Assembly: GCF_018260405.1 (NCBI RefSeq)
Contig: NZ_JAGLBG010000090.1
Coordinates: 1-9,774 of the forward strand
DNA length: 9,774 bases
Direction of reading: 5' to 3'
From: Deinococcus sp.
GTDB lineage: Bacteria > Deinococcota > Deinococci > Deinococcales > Deinococcaceae
Shown here: one piece after another, positions 1-5,792 of the stretch
Numbering within the stretch: position 1 is the first letter of the stretch
Layout: each line of letters starts with the position of its first letter
Notes under the pieces: generated by a model
Seen by the model: the letters and a program-made list of their open reading frames with translations, nothing else
Database searches by the model: none
What the model was told of the DNA's origin: nothing
Program-made: the position numbers and the translations under genes

Positions 1-60
1 GTGATGGAAATGGGCGAGTCACTCCGTGAACTCCTGCGGTTGGGCGTTAAAGCAGCCTGA
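1..60 (+). CDS. 3' end of an unidentified protein-coding gene (partial)
   Basis: Frame 1 is open from the window edge to a TGA at 58-60. The visible tail is about 19 residues, contains MGESLRELLRLG and ends VKAA. It is amphipathic and helix-like. A strong hairpin terminator begins on the next base, which is the main reason to think the frame is a real gene end. The family cannot be recognised from this fragment. A transposase C-terminus is possible because of the repeat structure just downstream, but nothing visible proves it. Confidence 0.45.
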   Translation: MMEMGESLRELLRLGVKAA

Positions 61-99
61 AAGGTTCCGAACTACTGCTCAGTAGTTCGGAACCTTTTT
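61..99 (+). terminator. Intrinsic terminator, 17-bp perfect hairpin
   Basis: The arm AAGGTTCCGAACTACTG (61-77) is perfectly complementary to 80-96, leaving a CT tip (a real loop of about 4 nt). T residues run from 95 to 99 at the 3' foot. It directly follows the stop codon at 58-60, so it most likely ends that transcript. Near-perfect symmetry and a diverged copy of one arm at 251-267 leave open that it also belongs to a mobile or repeated element. Confidence 0.75.
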
Positions 100-317
100 A
101 CCACTACAGAACTGTGAAGCCGAATTGACTTGTCTGGGACGCCATTGGCGCCAATCCACCCCCCGCCGCTAGTCCCCCTGTACCACTCTCCCGCAAGGGT
201 GGAGCGGCTGAAACCTCGTGTTTAGGGGCACTGTCCTGGCACAACTACAGAAGGTTCCGGACTACTGGTCATGATGGTGGGCCGTACCGGGTATCGGGGC
301 CAAAGTTCAGTGATTCA
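100..317. other. Non-coding spacer with a 12-bp palindrome
   Basis: I see no convincing gene between the terminator and the end of the ABC-F gene. A perfect palindrome ATTGGCGCCAAT lies at 144-155. It could be a protein-binding site, but no promoter-gene pair next to it supports that. A short GC-rich imperfect hairpin around 277-300 lies just beyond the ABC-F stop. It could help end that transcript but has no U-tract on the minus strand. Confidence 0.4.
251..267 (+). repeat. Single-arm copy of the terminator stem sequence
   Basis: These 17 bases match the left arm of the hairpin at 61-77 at 16 of 17 positions (G instead of A at the tenth base). Here there is no complementary arm beside it. 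The 9-mer ACTACAGAA also occurs in both neighbourhoods, at 103-111 and 244-252. Together these suggest a duplicated or rearranged segment, possibly the margin of an insertion element, between the partial gene and the ABC-F gene. Confidence 0.5.
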
Positions 318-2402
318 TCAGGCGAGGTATCCCAGTCGCCCGAACCACTGGCGACGGGTCAGCAGCGGGCCGCCCGTACCCAGTTGCACCCGGCCCACGT
401 TCCAGCGCTCGAACAGAATCCGTAGTGCCCCGCCCAGCAGCGCCGCGCCGTACCACGCCGGGGCCTGGGCCGACCAGCGCAGGGTCTGCCCGTCCCAGGC
501 GAGGTGCGGGCAGCTTTCGTCGCGGGCCGCCCAGAACATGCCCCCGCGCTGCCCATCCGTCCAGTCTCCCAGTTTCTGTGCCCGCACAGTCAGAGGCGGT
601 TCGCGCACCTGCTCGTCCCACTGCGGGGCGGCAAAAGCTGCGGCGTAGAGGTCATAAATCTGCTGGTTTAGCCCGCGCACCCGCGAACGCAGCCGGGCTT
701 CCTCGCGCCCGGTTGGGCGGCCCGGTGACTGGTCCAGCGCGGCGCGAATGGCGCTCAGTTCGTTTTCGGCGGCGACCAGCTGCTGCCGGGCGGTGGGTGC
801 GGGCGGCGGCGGGGGTGGGTCGCCTTCCAGGGTGCGGGCGGGGTCGTCGTATACGCGGCTGCCCCAGCCCCGCACCTCGCGCAGCACGCCGCCCTCAATG
901 ACCCACAGGCGGTTGGCGACCTCGCGGGCAAAGCGGCGGTCGTGCGTCACGATGACCACCGCGCCCGCATAGGCGTGAACGGCGTTTTCAAGTGCCTGTA
1001 GCGCCTCGACATCCAGGTGGTTGGTTGGTTCGTCGAGCAGCAGCAGGTCGGCGCGCAGGCTGCTCACCAGCGCCAGCCCGGCCCGCGCCCGTTCGCCGCC
1101 GGAGAGGATTTCGGGTGTTTTGTCCCAGTCGGCGGCGGTAAATCCGGCCCGGCCCAGAATCGCGCCCGTCTGTTTGCCGAAACGGCGCTCGAACTGCCCG
1201 TGCAGCGTCTCGCCCGGATGCAGGCCGTGCCAGGTCTGATCCAGGCTCGCCACGCTGACGCCTCCGGCCAGCTGAAACTGCGGCTCCGGGGGGCCGGGAT
1301 CGGGCTGCGTTTCGCCCGCCAGCAGCCGCATCAGCGTAGTCTTGCCGGTGCCGTTTGCGCCCATTAGCGCCACGCGGTCGCCCTGGCGCAGCCTGAACGC
1401 AGCGTCGGACAGTACGGTGTGTTCGCCGTAACTTTGGCTGAGGTGCTCACCCCAGGCCACCACCCGCGCCTGCGCCGTGCCCGCCAGCAGCCGCATTCTG
1501 AGCTGGCGTTCGGGCAGCGGAGCCTCGGCGACGGTTACCCGCCCGGCCCGCGTTTTCAGGGCACTGGACGGTTTGCCGCGCCGGTCGAGCCACTCCACGC
1601 TGCCGCGCAGCCGCTGCGCCTCTTGCCCGGTCAGTCTGGCGGCGCGGGTCTGGGTGCGGCGTTCCAGGTCGCGCTGTGCCCGCGCCCGCGTGTAGCCGCC
1701 CGCGTAATCCTGCGCCTCGCCGCCTTCCAGCCACAGGTTACGGGTCGCTACGGCGTCCAGAAAGTCGCGGTCATGGCTGGTTAGCAGCGTGCCGCCCCGG
1801 AAATTTAGCAGCCAGCCTTCGAGCCACTCGCGCATGCGGATGTCGAGGTGATTGGTCGGTTCATCCAGCACCAGCAGCTCGGGTTCGCGGGCCAGGGCCA
1901 GCGCCAGCGCCAGCCGGGTGCGCTCGCCGCCCGAGAGCGTGGCCGCCTCACGGTCCAGAAAGCGGGTCAGATCCAGCATGCCCAGAATCCGCCGCACCCG
2001 TGAGGGCCAAGCGAACGCCTCGGCGCGTTCCAGGCGGGCGTTTAGCTCGGCCCACTGGTGCAGCCGGGCGGGGTCGCCCAGGTTGGCCTCCAGCGCCAGC
2101 AGTTCGGCCTCGGCCTCGCGGTAGGGGTGCGCGGCGGCGGTCAGCTGGCGAACGCTCAGGCCCGCCGGGTGCGCGTGGTGCTGCTCCAGCACAGCCACTC
2201 GCAAGCCGTCGGCCCGCCAGACGGTTCCGTCTTCAGGCGGAATTTCGCCCAGCAGCGCCCGCAGCAGCGTGGTTTTTCCGGCTCCGTTGCGGCCCAGCAG
2301 CGCCACCCGCTCGCCGGCCACTACACTCAGCGACACGTCGGCCAGAATGACCCGCTCGCCGTACACGACACAAATATTCTCGGCGGTCAGCAGCGTGGAC
2401 AT
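318..2402 (-). CDS. ABC-F family ATPase with a long C-terminal extension
   Basis: Two ABC ATPase domains are joined in one soluble chain with no membrane segments, which is the ABC-F arrangement. These proteins act on the ribosome rather than in transport. Starting at 2402 the protein has 694 residues. Domain 1 has Walker A GRNGAGKTT (37-45), signature LSGGE (156-160), Walker B ending LVLDEPTNHLD (177-187) and the switch SHD (209-211). The charged linker (about 238-300) is where ABC-F proteins carry the tRNA-facing arm. Domain 2 has GANGTGKTT (348-356), LSGGE (433-437), LLLLDEPTNHLD (453-464) and THD (486-488). A six-proline run (529-534) leads into a probable coiled coil (about 537-590), as in Uup-like members. 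About 100 further Trp-rich residues follow, which are not usual for the family. The longer frame back to 2588 adds 62 low-complexity residues and is rejected. The chosen start sits 8 bases after an extended -10 box. The subfamily is uncertain. Confidence 0.93.
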   Translation of the reverse strand: MSTLLTAENICVVYGERVILADVSLSVVAGERVALLGRNGAGKTTLLRALLGEIPPEDGTVWRADGLRVAVLEQHHAHPAGLSVRQLTAAAHPYREAEAELLALEANLGDPARLHQWAELNARLERAEAFAWPSRVRRILGMLDLTRFLDREAATLSGGERTRLALALALAREPELLVLDEPTNHLDIRMREWLEGWLLNFRGGTLLTSHDRDFLDAVATRNLWLEGGEAQDYAGGYTRARAQRDLERRTQTRAARLTGQEAQRLRGSVEWLDRRGKPSSALKTRAGRVTVAEAPLPERQLRMRLLAGTAQARVVAWGEHLSQSYGEHTVLSDAAFRLRQGDRVALMGANGTGKTTLMRLLAGETQPDPGPPEPQFQLAGGVSVASLDQTWHGLHPGETLHGQFERRFGKQTGAILGRAGFTAADWDKTPEILSGGERARAGLALVSSLRADLLLLDEPTNHLDVEALQALENAVHAYAGAVVIVTHDRRFAREVANRLWVIEGGVLREVRGWGSRVYDDPARTLEGDPPPPPPAPTARQQLVAAENELSAIRAALDQSPGRPTGREEARLRSRVRGLNQQIYDLYAAAFAAPQWDEQVREPPLTVRAQKLGDWTDGQRGGMFWAARDESCPHLAWDGQTLRWSAQAPAWYGAALLGGALRILFERWNVGRVQLGTGGPLLTRRQWFGRLGYLA

Positions 2403-2410
2403 CGTCAGCG

Positions 2411-2419
2411 AGGGTAGCA
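2411..2419 (-). promoter_or_regulatory. Extended -10 box for leaderless ABC-F transcript (candidate)
   Basis: On the minus strand, TGC-TACCCT lies just upstream of the start codon at 2402, with 8 bases between box and ATG. No Shine-Dalgarno sequence is visible there, so the mRNA probably begins at or near the ATG. The box fits TANNNT plus the TGn extension. No good -35 hexamer is present at the standard distance. Confidence 0.4.
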
Positions 2420-2611
2420 GAGTGCTCAGCGCCCCGCCCTGCGCCGGATCAAGCAGGGGCCACTGCGCCAACTGGCCTACCCCCGAATGATGAAGACGCG
2501 TGCTCCCCCCACTGGGCGGGCGGGCTTCATGATCTCTCGGTCGCGGCTGATCCTCAGTGCGGCCCCGCCGCTGAGCCTGGTTAGGCAAGGCACGGACCTA
2601 GCTCGGCTGTA

Positions 2612-2640
2612 CCGAAGATCATTTGTGCCGAAGATCATTT
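2612..2640 (+). repeat. 13-bp tandem direct repeat upstream of trhO
   Basis: CCGAAGATCATTT occurs at 2612-2624 and again at 2628-2640 with GTG between, a period of 16 bp and no mismatch. It sits about 85-110 bp upstream of the trhO start in the divergent region. It could be a pair of activator or repressor half-sites or a recent slippage duplication. No known regulator is recognised. Confidence 0.7.
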
Positions 2641-2651
2641 TTACGGTAAAA
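2639..2651. promoter_or_regulatory. Inverted repeat TTTTAC-G-GTAAAA (candidate operator)
   Basis: Six-base perfect arms surround a single central base. The repeat starts within the last two bases of the upstream direct repeat. A second A/T-rich inverted repeat is centred 52 bp downstream, which is close to five helical turns. The regulator is unknown. Confidence 0.4.
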
Positions 2652-2688
2652 GGCATTTTTGCTGCGGAGGCAGCCCTGGCCCACATCC

Positions 2689-2705
2689 GTTTTTAGCTGT
2701 AAAAC
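2689..2705. promoter_or_regulatory. Inverted repeat GTTTT-N7-AAAAC over the trhO -35 position
   Basis: Five-base perfect arms flank seven bases. The site ends 6 bases before the candidate -10 box at 2712-2717, so it covers where a -35 element would be. A protein bound here could control trhO. It resembles the repeat centred at 2645 in its T-run/A-run arms. Confidence 0.4.
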
Positions 2706-2711
2706 GGGCGC

Positions 2712-2717
2712 TATCAT
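2712..2717 (+). promoter_or_regulatory. -10 box for leaderless trhO transcript
   Basis: TATCAT (5 of 6 to TATAAT) ends six bases before the trhO ATG at 2724. No Shine-Dalgarno sequence precedes the ATG, so the transcript very likely starts at the initiation codon. No good -35 hexamer is visible about 17 bp upstream. Confidence 0.6.
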
Positions 2718-2723
2718 GGCCGA

Positions 2724-3602
2724 ATGTCCGCTTTTACCGTCGCCGCCCTGTACCAGTTTCGCGCCCTCAGCGACCCCGCCGCGCTACGGGAAGATCTGCT
2801 GAGCCTGGGCCAACGCCTAGGCCTGTGCGGCACGCTGATCGTGGCCGCCGAGGGCATCAACGGCACGGTGGCCGGGTCGCGGGAAGCTATTACCGGGCTG
2901 CATGACTTTTTGCTGGTGGCTGGTTTTGGCAATCTGGAATACAAGGAGAGCGGCGCCAGCGAACAGCCCTTCAAGCGCTACAAGGTACGGCTGAAACAGG
3001 AAATCGTGACGCTGGGCGTGCCCGTCGCGCCGCGTGAAAAGGTGGGCACCTACCTGAACCCCGACGAGTGGAACGCCCTGATCGAACAAGAAGACGTGAT
3101 TCTGATCGACACCCGCAACCGCTACGAGGTCAAGGCCGGAACCTTTCAGGGCGCCATTGACCCAGAAATAGAGAGCTTCCGAGAGTTTCCGGCCTGGGTA
3201 GACGAACACCTGGCCGGGGCGCAGGACAAAAAGATTGCCATGTTCTGTACGGGCGGCATCCGCTGCGAAAAAAGCACCAGCCTGCTGCTGGAGCGCGGCT
3301 TTAAGGACGTGTATCACCTCAGGGGCGGCATCCTGCACTATCTCGAAGATGTACCCGAGGAAAAAAGCCGCTGGGACGGCGAATGTTTCGTGTTCGACGG
3401 ACGCGTGACGGTAGGCCACGGCCTGCGCGAAGGCGGCGCCGTGATGTGCCACTCGTGCGGCTGGCCCCTGAGCGCCCAGGAACGCCAGCATCCGCAGTAC
3501 GAAGAAGGCGTGAGCTGTCAGCACTGCCACGACCAGACCACCGACGCGCAGAAGGCCGCCTTCCGGGATCGCCAGCGCATGTACGGCGCCGGACTGGTCT
3601 GA
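2724..3602 (+). CDS. trhO: tRNA uridine(34) hydroxylase, rhodanese family (TrhO/YceA)
   Basis: The 292-residue protein matches the UPF0176/TrhO family in layout. Members catalyse oxygen-dependent 5-hydroxylation of uridine 34 in the anticodon of certain tRNAs, in the cytoplasm. The N-terminal part (about 1-100) contains AAEGINGTVAGS (41-52), a family hallmark. A rhodanese-like domain (about 120-215) has DTRNRYE (129-135) and the active-site loop around C175 (MFCTGGIRCEKS, with C181 also conserved). The C-terminal tail carries two CxxC pairs, CHSC (242-245) and CQHC (265-268), which probably bind zinc. Length is normal for bacterial members. The start is fixed by the -10 box six bases upstream. 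The histidine phosphatase follows after about 43 bases but appears to have its own start signals. Function is from family knowledge; the motif match is clear. Confidence 0.92.
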   Translation: MSAFTVAALYQFRALSDPAALREDLLSLGQRLGLCGTLIVAAEGINGTVAGSREAITGLHDFLLVAGFGNLEYKESGASEQPFKRYKVRLKQEIVTLGVPVAPREKVGTYLNPDEWNALIEQEDVILIDTRNRYEVKAGTFQGAIDPEIESFREFPAWVDEHLAGAQDKKIAMFCTGGIRCEKSTSLLLERGFKDVYHLRGGILHYLEDVPEEKSRWDGECFVFDGRVTVGHGLREGGAVMCHSCGWPLSAQERQHPQYEEGVSCQHCHDQTTDAQKAAFRDRQRMYGAGLV

Positions 3603-3633
3603 ACCGCTTGACCCGGCCCTGTTCAGAATGAGC

Positions 3634-3639
3634 GATATT
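3634..3639 (+). promoter_or_regulatory. Weak -10 box for leaderless phosphatase transcript (candidate)
   Basis: GATATT (4 of 6 to TATAAT) ends six bases before the ATG at 3646, the same spacing as at trhO. A TTGACC hexamer lies at 3608-3613, but the 20-bp gap is long for a -35. The box is the main reason to prefer 3646 over the in-frame ATG at 3628. Confidence 0.3.
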
Positions 3640-3645
3640 CGGGCT

Positions 3646-4278
3646 ATGACCGACCCCACCCGCCTGATTCTGGTACGCCACGGGCAGACCGCCCACAACA
3701 AGACCCGCCGTGTCCAGGGCCATATCGACGAACCGCTAGACGAGCTGGGGCGTGAGCAGGCGCACAAAGTCGCGCGGCACTTCCGGCAACTTGGTATTCG
3801 CGGCCCGCGTCTGGAATCCAGCGACCTGAGCCGCGCCTACGCCACCGCTCAGGCAATTCAGGCCGAAACGGGCGGCATCCTGGAAACTTATCCGGCCCTG
3901 CGCGAGATTTCGATGGGCGAATGGGAAGGGCAGATGTACGACGAATTGGCCGTTAGCGACGCCGAGCTGCACGAGCAGTTCTGGAGCGGCGACCCCAGCA
4001 TCCGGGCGCGGGGCGGCGAGAGCGCTCAGGAAGTTGCCGAACGGGTATACGCCCACGCGCTGGCCCACTGGCCCAGGGCAGGCGAGACGGTCATTCTGGT
4101 GTCGCACGGAATTGCCATCGGGGCGCTGCTGACGCGGCTGCTGGAGCAAGATTACCAGACCCAGTTCCGCAGTGGGCAGTTTATGCACCGCAATACCGGC
4201 TATTCGATTCTGGAAGTCGATCCGCTTACCCGTGAAATCCTGAATAGCCAGATAGGGCAGACGCCGCACCTCGACTGA
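3646..4278 (+). CDS. Histidine phosphatase family protein (phosphoglycerate-mutase-like)
   Basis: This is a 210-residue histidine phosphatase of the cofactor-independent-of-Mg PGM/phosphatase superfamily. The catalytic RHG is at 11-13, with H12 as the phosphorylated histidine, followed by QTAHN. The second phosphate-pocket arginine is R63 (SSDLSRAYATA). The acid/base glutamate is probably E87 (LREISMGEWEG). The second catalytic histidine is H154 in VSHG. The family includes small-molecule phosphatases such as GpmB-like, CobC-like and broad-specificity enzymes, and the substrate cannot be read from sequence. The frame can extend six codons to an ATG at 3628, but 3646 begins MTDPTRLILVRHGQ, the usual distance to RHG, and has a possible -10 box in the leaderless position. 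The gene lies downstream of trhO in the same direction and converges on hsp20. Confidence 0.9.
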   Translation: MTDPTRLILVRHGQTAHNKTRRVQGHIDEPLDELGREQAHKVARHFRQLGIRGPRLESSDLSRAYATAQAIQAETGGILETYPALREISMGEWEGQMYDELAVSDAELHEQFWSGDPSIRARGGESAQEVAERVYAHALAHWPRAGETVILVSHGIAIGALLTRLLEQDYQTQFRSGQFMHRNTGYSILEVDPLTREILNSQIGQTPHLD

Positions 4279-4295
4279 GCGCCGCGCTGGATAAC

Positions 4296-4325
4296 AAAAA
4301 ACCCCCGCCACTAGGACGGGGGGGG
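4296..4325 (-). terminator. Intrinsic terminator of hsp20 (minus strand)
   Basis: CCCCCG (4302-4307) pairs with CGGGGG (4317-4322), and two further C-G pairs form inside after one bulge. On the minus strand the stem is followed by six T residues (complement of 4296-4301), so it works best for transcription leaving hsp20. It lies about 120 bases past the hsp20 stop and 18 past the end of the convergent phosphatase gene. The bases between it and hsp20 (4326-4443) hold no visible gene. A 10-bp palindrome GAACCGGTTC (4436-4445) overlaps the hsp20 stop. Confidence 0.75.
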
Positions 4326-4443
4326 CCTATAGATTCCGCTCAATTCTGGTACAGTCAAGAAGAGCCCAGCTGCACCGTCAGACCGCGAAATCCGTATTTT
4401 TCCTTCTCGCATCCGCCTGGAATCTGGTTAGTTCAGAACCGGT

Positions 4444-4914
4444 TCAGGATTCGGTCATTTCGGCCCGTTGCTCGGCTTCCACTGTTCTAGACGGTGTCGG
4501 CTGGCCGCCGCTGCGCACCGTAATGCTGCGCTTCTGGGCCGCTTCGCTGCGGGGCACGTGAATGGTCAGGCTGCCGTTATCGAAGTCGGCCTCGACTTTG
4601 CTCAGGTCGTACTTGGCGGGCACGCTGAAGGTTCGCACAAAGGTGCCATAAGCACGCTCGACGCGGTGGGCAGTCTTGCCTTCTGCGCGGCTGTATTTGC
4701 GCTCGGCCTGCACGGTCAGGGTGTTGTTCTCGGCCTCGATCTGAAGCTGGCTGGGCGAAATGCCGGGCAGGTCCAGCGTCAGCTCCAGCCCTTTTTCGTC
4801 CTCGTGAATGTCCACGGGCGGCGAAAACCGGGTCACGCCTTGGCCGCCGCTGTAGGCACGGTCCATGCGCTGAGTCAGTTCTTCGATATCGCGGAAAGGA
4901 TCAAATCGCATCAT
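4444..4914 (-). CDS. hsp20: Small heat shock protein Hsp20 (alpha-crystallin family)
   Basis: This 156-residue chaperone holds unfolding proteins in a refoldable state in the cytoplasm, working as an oligomer without ATP. The N-terminal arm is short (about 1-30, MMRFDPFRDIEEL, a common sHSP opening). The alpha-crystallin domain spans about 31-130: PPVDIHEDEKGLELTLDLPG, then an LTVQAERK strand, RAYGTFVRTFSVP, and the late VEADFDNGSLTIHVPR motif (the A-x-x-x-N-G-x-L-x-I signature). The C-terminal tail is polar and lacks a clear I-x-I/V anchor. Start 4914 is preceded by AGGAGG with eight bases between. The ATG immediately after it is also possible. A near-consensus promoter and two HAIR-like repeats point to heat-regulated repression by HspR. 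It is transcribed divergently from the pyr operon. Confidence 0.95.
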   Translation of the reverse strand: MMRFDPFRDIEELTQRMDRAYSGGQGVTRFSPPVDIHEDEKGLELTLDLPGISPSQLQIEAENNTLTVQAERKYSRAEGKTAHRVERAYGTFVRTFSVPAKYDLSKVEADFDNGSLTIHVPRSEAAQKRSITVRSGGQPTPSRTVEAEQRAEMTES

Positions 4915-4922
4915 GGGAAAGT

Positions 4923-4928
4923 CCTCCT
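4923..4928 (-). promoter_or_regulatory. Ribosome-binding site of hsp20
   Basis: On the minus strand, AGGAGG precedes the ATG at 4914 by eight bases. This is a full-strength Shine-Dalgarno, in contrast to the leaderless genes elsewhere in the window. It decides for 4914 over the next ATG at 4911. Confidence 0.8.
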
Positions 4929-4938
4929 GAAAACGGAA

Positions 4939-4959
4939 CTTGAGTGCCTTACACTCAGA
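4939..4959. promoter_or_regulatory. HAIR-like HspR operator, proximal copy
   Basis: CTTGAGT-N7-ACTCAGA matches the HAIR consensus CTTGAGT-N7-ACTCAAG at 12 of 14 defined positions with exact spacing. HspR of actinobacteria and Deinococcus binds HAIR to repress chaperone genes. The site covers the predicted hsp20 transcription start (about 4960) and the first bases of its leader. It differs from CIRCE, where CACTC precedes GAGTG. Confidence 0.75.
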
Positions 4960-4966
4960 TGCCTAT

Positions 4967-4995
4967 ATGGTAAAACCTGAGTCTAATCATGTCAA
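4967..4995 (-). promoter_or_regulatory. hsp20 promoter, TTGACA-N17-TACCAT
   Basis: On the minus strand there is a perfect -35 (4990-4995), a 17-bp spacer and a 4-of-6 -10 (4967-4972). The predicted start is near 4960, giving a leader of about 46 bases that includes the AGGAGG site. This is a housekeeping-sigma-type promoter, so heat control would come from the overlapping HAIR repeats. Confidence 0.75.
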
Positions 4996-4996
4996 G
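4976..4996. promoter_or_regulatory. HAIR-like HspR operator, distal copy over the -35 box
   Basis: CCTGAGT-N7-TGTCAAG matches HAIR at 11 of 14 defined positions with the right spacing. It overlaps the hsp20 -35 hexamer (4990-4995). Its centre is 37 bp from the proximal copy, about three and a half helical turns, so two HspR dimers would bracket the promoter. Confidence 0.6.
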
Positions 4997-5061
4997 TTTA
5001 GTGAGGCTTAAAGGTCATGCCATCAAAGCCGTGGGGCTGTTCCGCAGACCTGTGCCTCGCC

Positions 5062-5070
5062 TGCTAGACT
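5062..5070 (+). promoter_or_regulatory. pyr operon promoter, extended -10 (candidate)
   Basis: TGC-TAGACT is an extended -10 element (TGn plus a 4-of-6 hexamer). No strong -35 is seen 17 bp upstream, as tolerated by extended -10 promoters. The start would fall near 5077, leaving a leader of about 164 bases before pyrR. It is the best candidate ahead of the attenuator. Confidence 0.45.
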
Positions 5071-5077
5071 GACGGGC

Positions 5078-5102
5078 GGCAAGGGGGAAGTGCCCCCCAG
5101 CC
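5078..5102 (+). promoter_or_regulatory. GC-rich hairpin at the 5' end of the pyr leader
   Basis: GGGGG (5083-5087) pairs with C residues from 5093. Beyond an internal AA/CA mismatch, GGC (5078-5080) pairs with GCC (5100-5102). It would form at the very 5' end of the predicted transcript. A role in RNA stability or in setting apart the PyrR-binding region is possible but not shown. Confidence 0.4.
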
Positions 5103-5132
5103 TTTCTCTGGCGGGCCTGTGAGCCTGCGACG

Positions 5133-5155
5133 GCCCCGTGAGGCACGAGAAGGAG
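5133..5155 (+). promoter_or_regulatory. Candidate PyrR-binding RNA loop overlapping the leader RBS
   Basis: GCC (5133-5135) and GGC (5142-5144) form a stem closing the hexaloop CCGTGA (5136-5141), which fits the CNGNGA loop of PyrR-binding RNAs, followed by GG as in the CNGNGAGG core. The 3' flank runs into AAGGAG (5150-5155), the ribosome-binding site of the leader ORF five bases before its ATG. CCTTTCTC (5101-5108) could also pair with GAGAAGG (5148-5153 region) and mask that site. PyrR binding with UMP could thus block leader translation. The loop match is seen; binding is inferred. Confidence 0.5.
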
Positions 5156-5160
5156 CAACT

Positions 5161-5240
5161 ATGCGAGAACATTCAGTGAACCGTCAGCGTGTGCTGGACG
5201 GTCTTTTTTTGGTGCCGCTCTTGGTTGGCTGGAGGAGCGC

Positions 5241-5244
<4 letters not shown>
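5161..5244 (+). CDS. pyr operon leader peptide (27 residues)
   Basis: A short frame starts at an ATG five bases after AAGGAG and ends with a TGA that overlaps the pyrR start codon (ATGA). Its peptide begins MREHSVNRQR and ends VGWRSA, with no run of a single regulatory amino acid. The frame runs straight through the attenuator hairpin and its U-tract. A translating ribosome would therefore prevent terminator folding and also deliver ribosomes to pyrR. This is the arrangement proposed for the Thermus pyr leader, where translation rather than a separate antiterminator prevents termination. It probably works in cis, and the peptide itself may have no function. Confidence 0.65.
5180..5210 (+). 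terminator. pyr attenuator: intrinsic terminator inside the leader ORF
   Basis: ACCGTC-AGC (5180-5188) pairs with GCT-GACGGT (5193-5202), with G5196 bulged and a GTGT loop. The stem is followed by C and seven T residues (5204-5210). It lies about 30 bases before pyrR in the direction of transcription, so it would stop transcription before the operon unless a ribosome on the leader ORF disrupts it. Confidence 0.8.

Positions 5245-5788
<544 letters not shown>

Positions 5789-5792
<4 letters not shown>

Larger units (their letters stand above)
2403..2723. other. Divergent intergenic region between ABC-F and trhO
   Basis: Open frames of about 69 codons cross this 321-bp region on both strands, but neither has a ribosome-binding site, recognisable motifs or a plausible composition. 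The ABC-F half is GC-rich. From about 2605 to the trhO start it becomes A/T-rich and holds the direct and inverted repeats listed separately, as expected for a regulatory region. Confidence 0.55.

Noticed and set aside
61..99. IS200/IS605-type right-end hairpin next to a tnpB gene
   Set aside because: The 19 visible C-terminal residues show no TnpB features, and no target tetranucleotide or matching left end can be seen, so the simpler call of terminator is kept.
271..648. Plus-strand 125-codon frame at the left edge
   Set aside because: Most of it is the reverse complement of the conserved ABC-F C-terminal coding region. Composition is Ser/Pro/Arg-rich and typical of a shadow frame.
2403..2588. 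62-codon upstream extension of the ABC-F frame
   Set aside because: The added residues are low-complexity with no ABC domain content. The downstream ATG at 2402 gives the standard ABC-F N-terminus and has a -10 box in the leaderless position.
2477..2696. Overlapping ~69-codon frames on both strands in the ABC-F/trhO intergenic region
   Set aside because: No ribosome-binding site, no recognisable motif, and they cross the repeats and promoter signals of the regulatory region.
4326..4443. Possible small RNA promoter (TTGACT on the minus strand) between hsp20 and its terminator
   Set aside because: No -10 hexamer at an acceptable distance. The transcript would be only a few bases before reaching the terminator.
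4941..4957. CIRCE (HrcA) operator at hsp20
   Set aside because: CIRCE has CACTC before GAGTG with a 9-bp gap. Here the order and spacing are those of HAIR instead.
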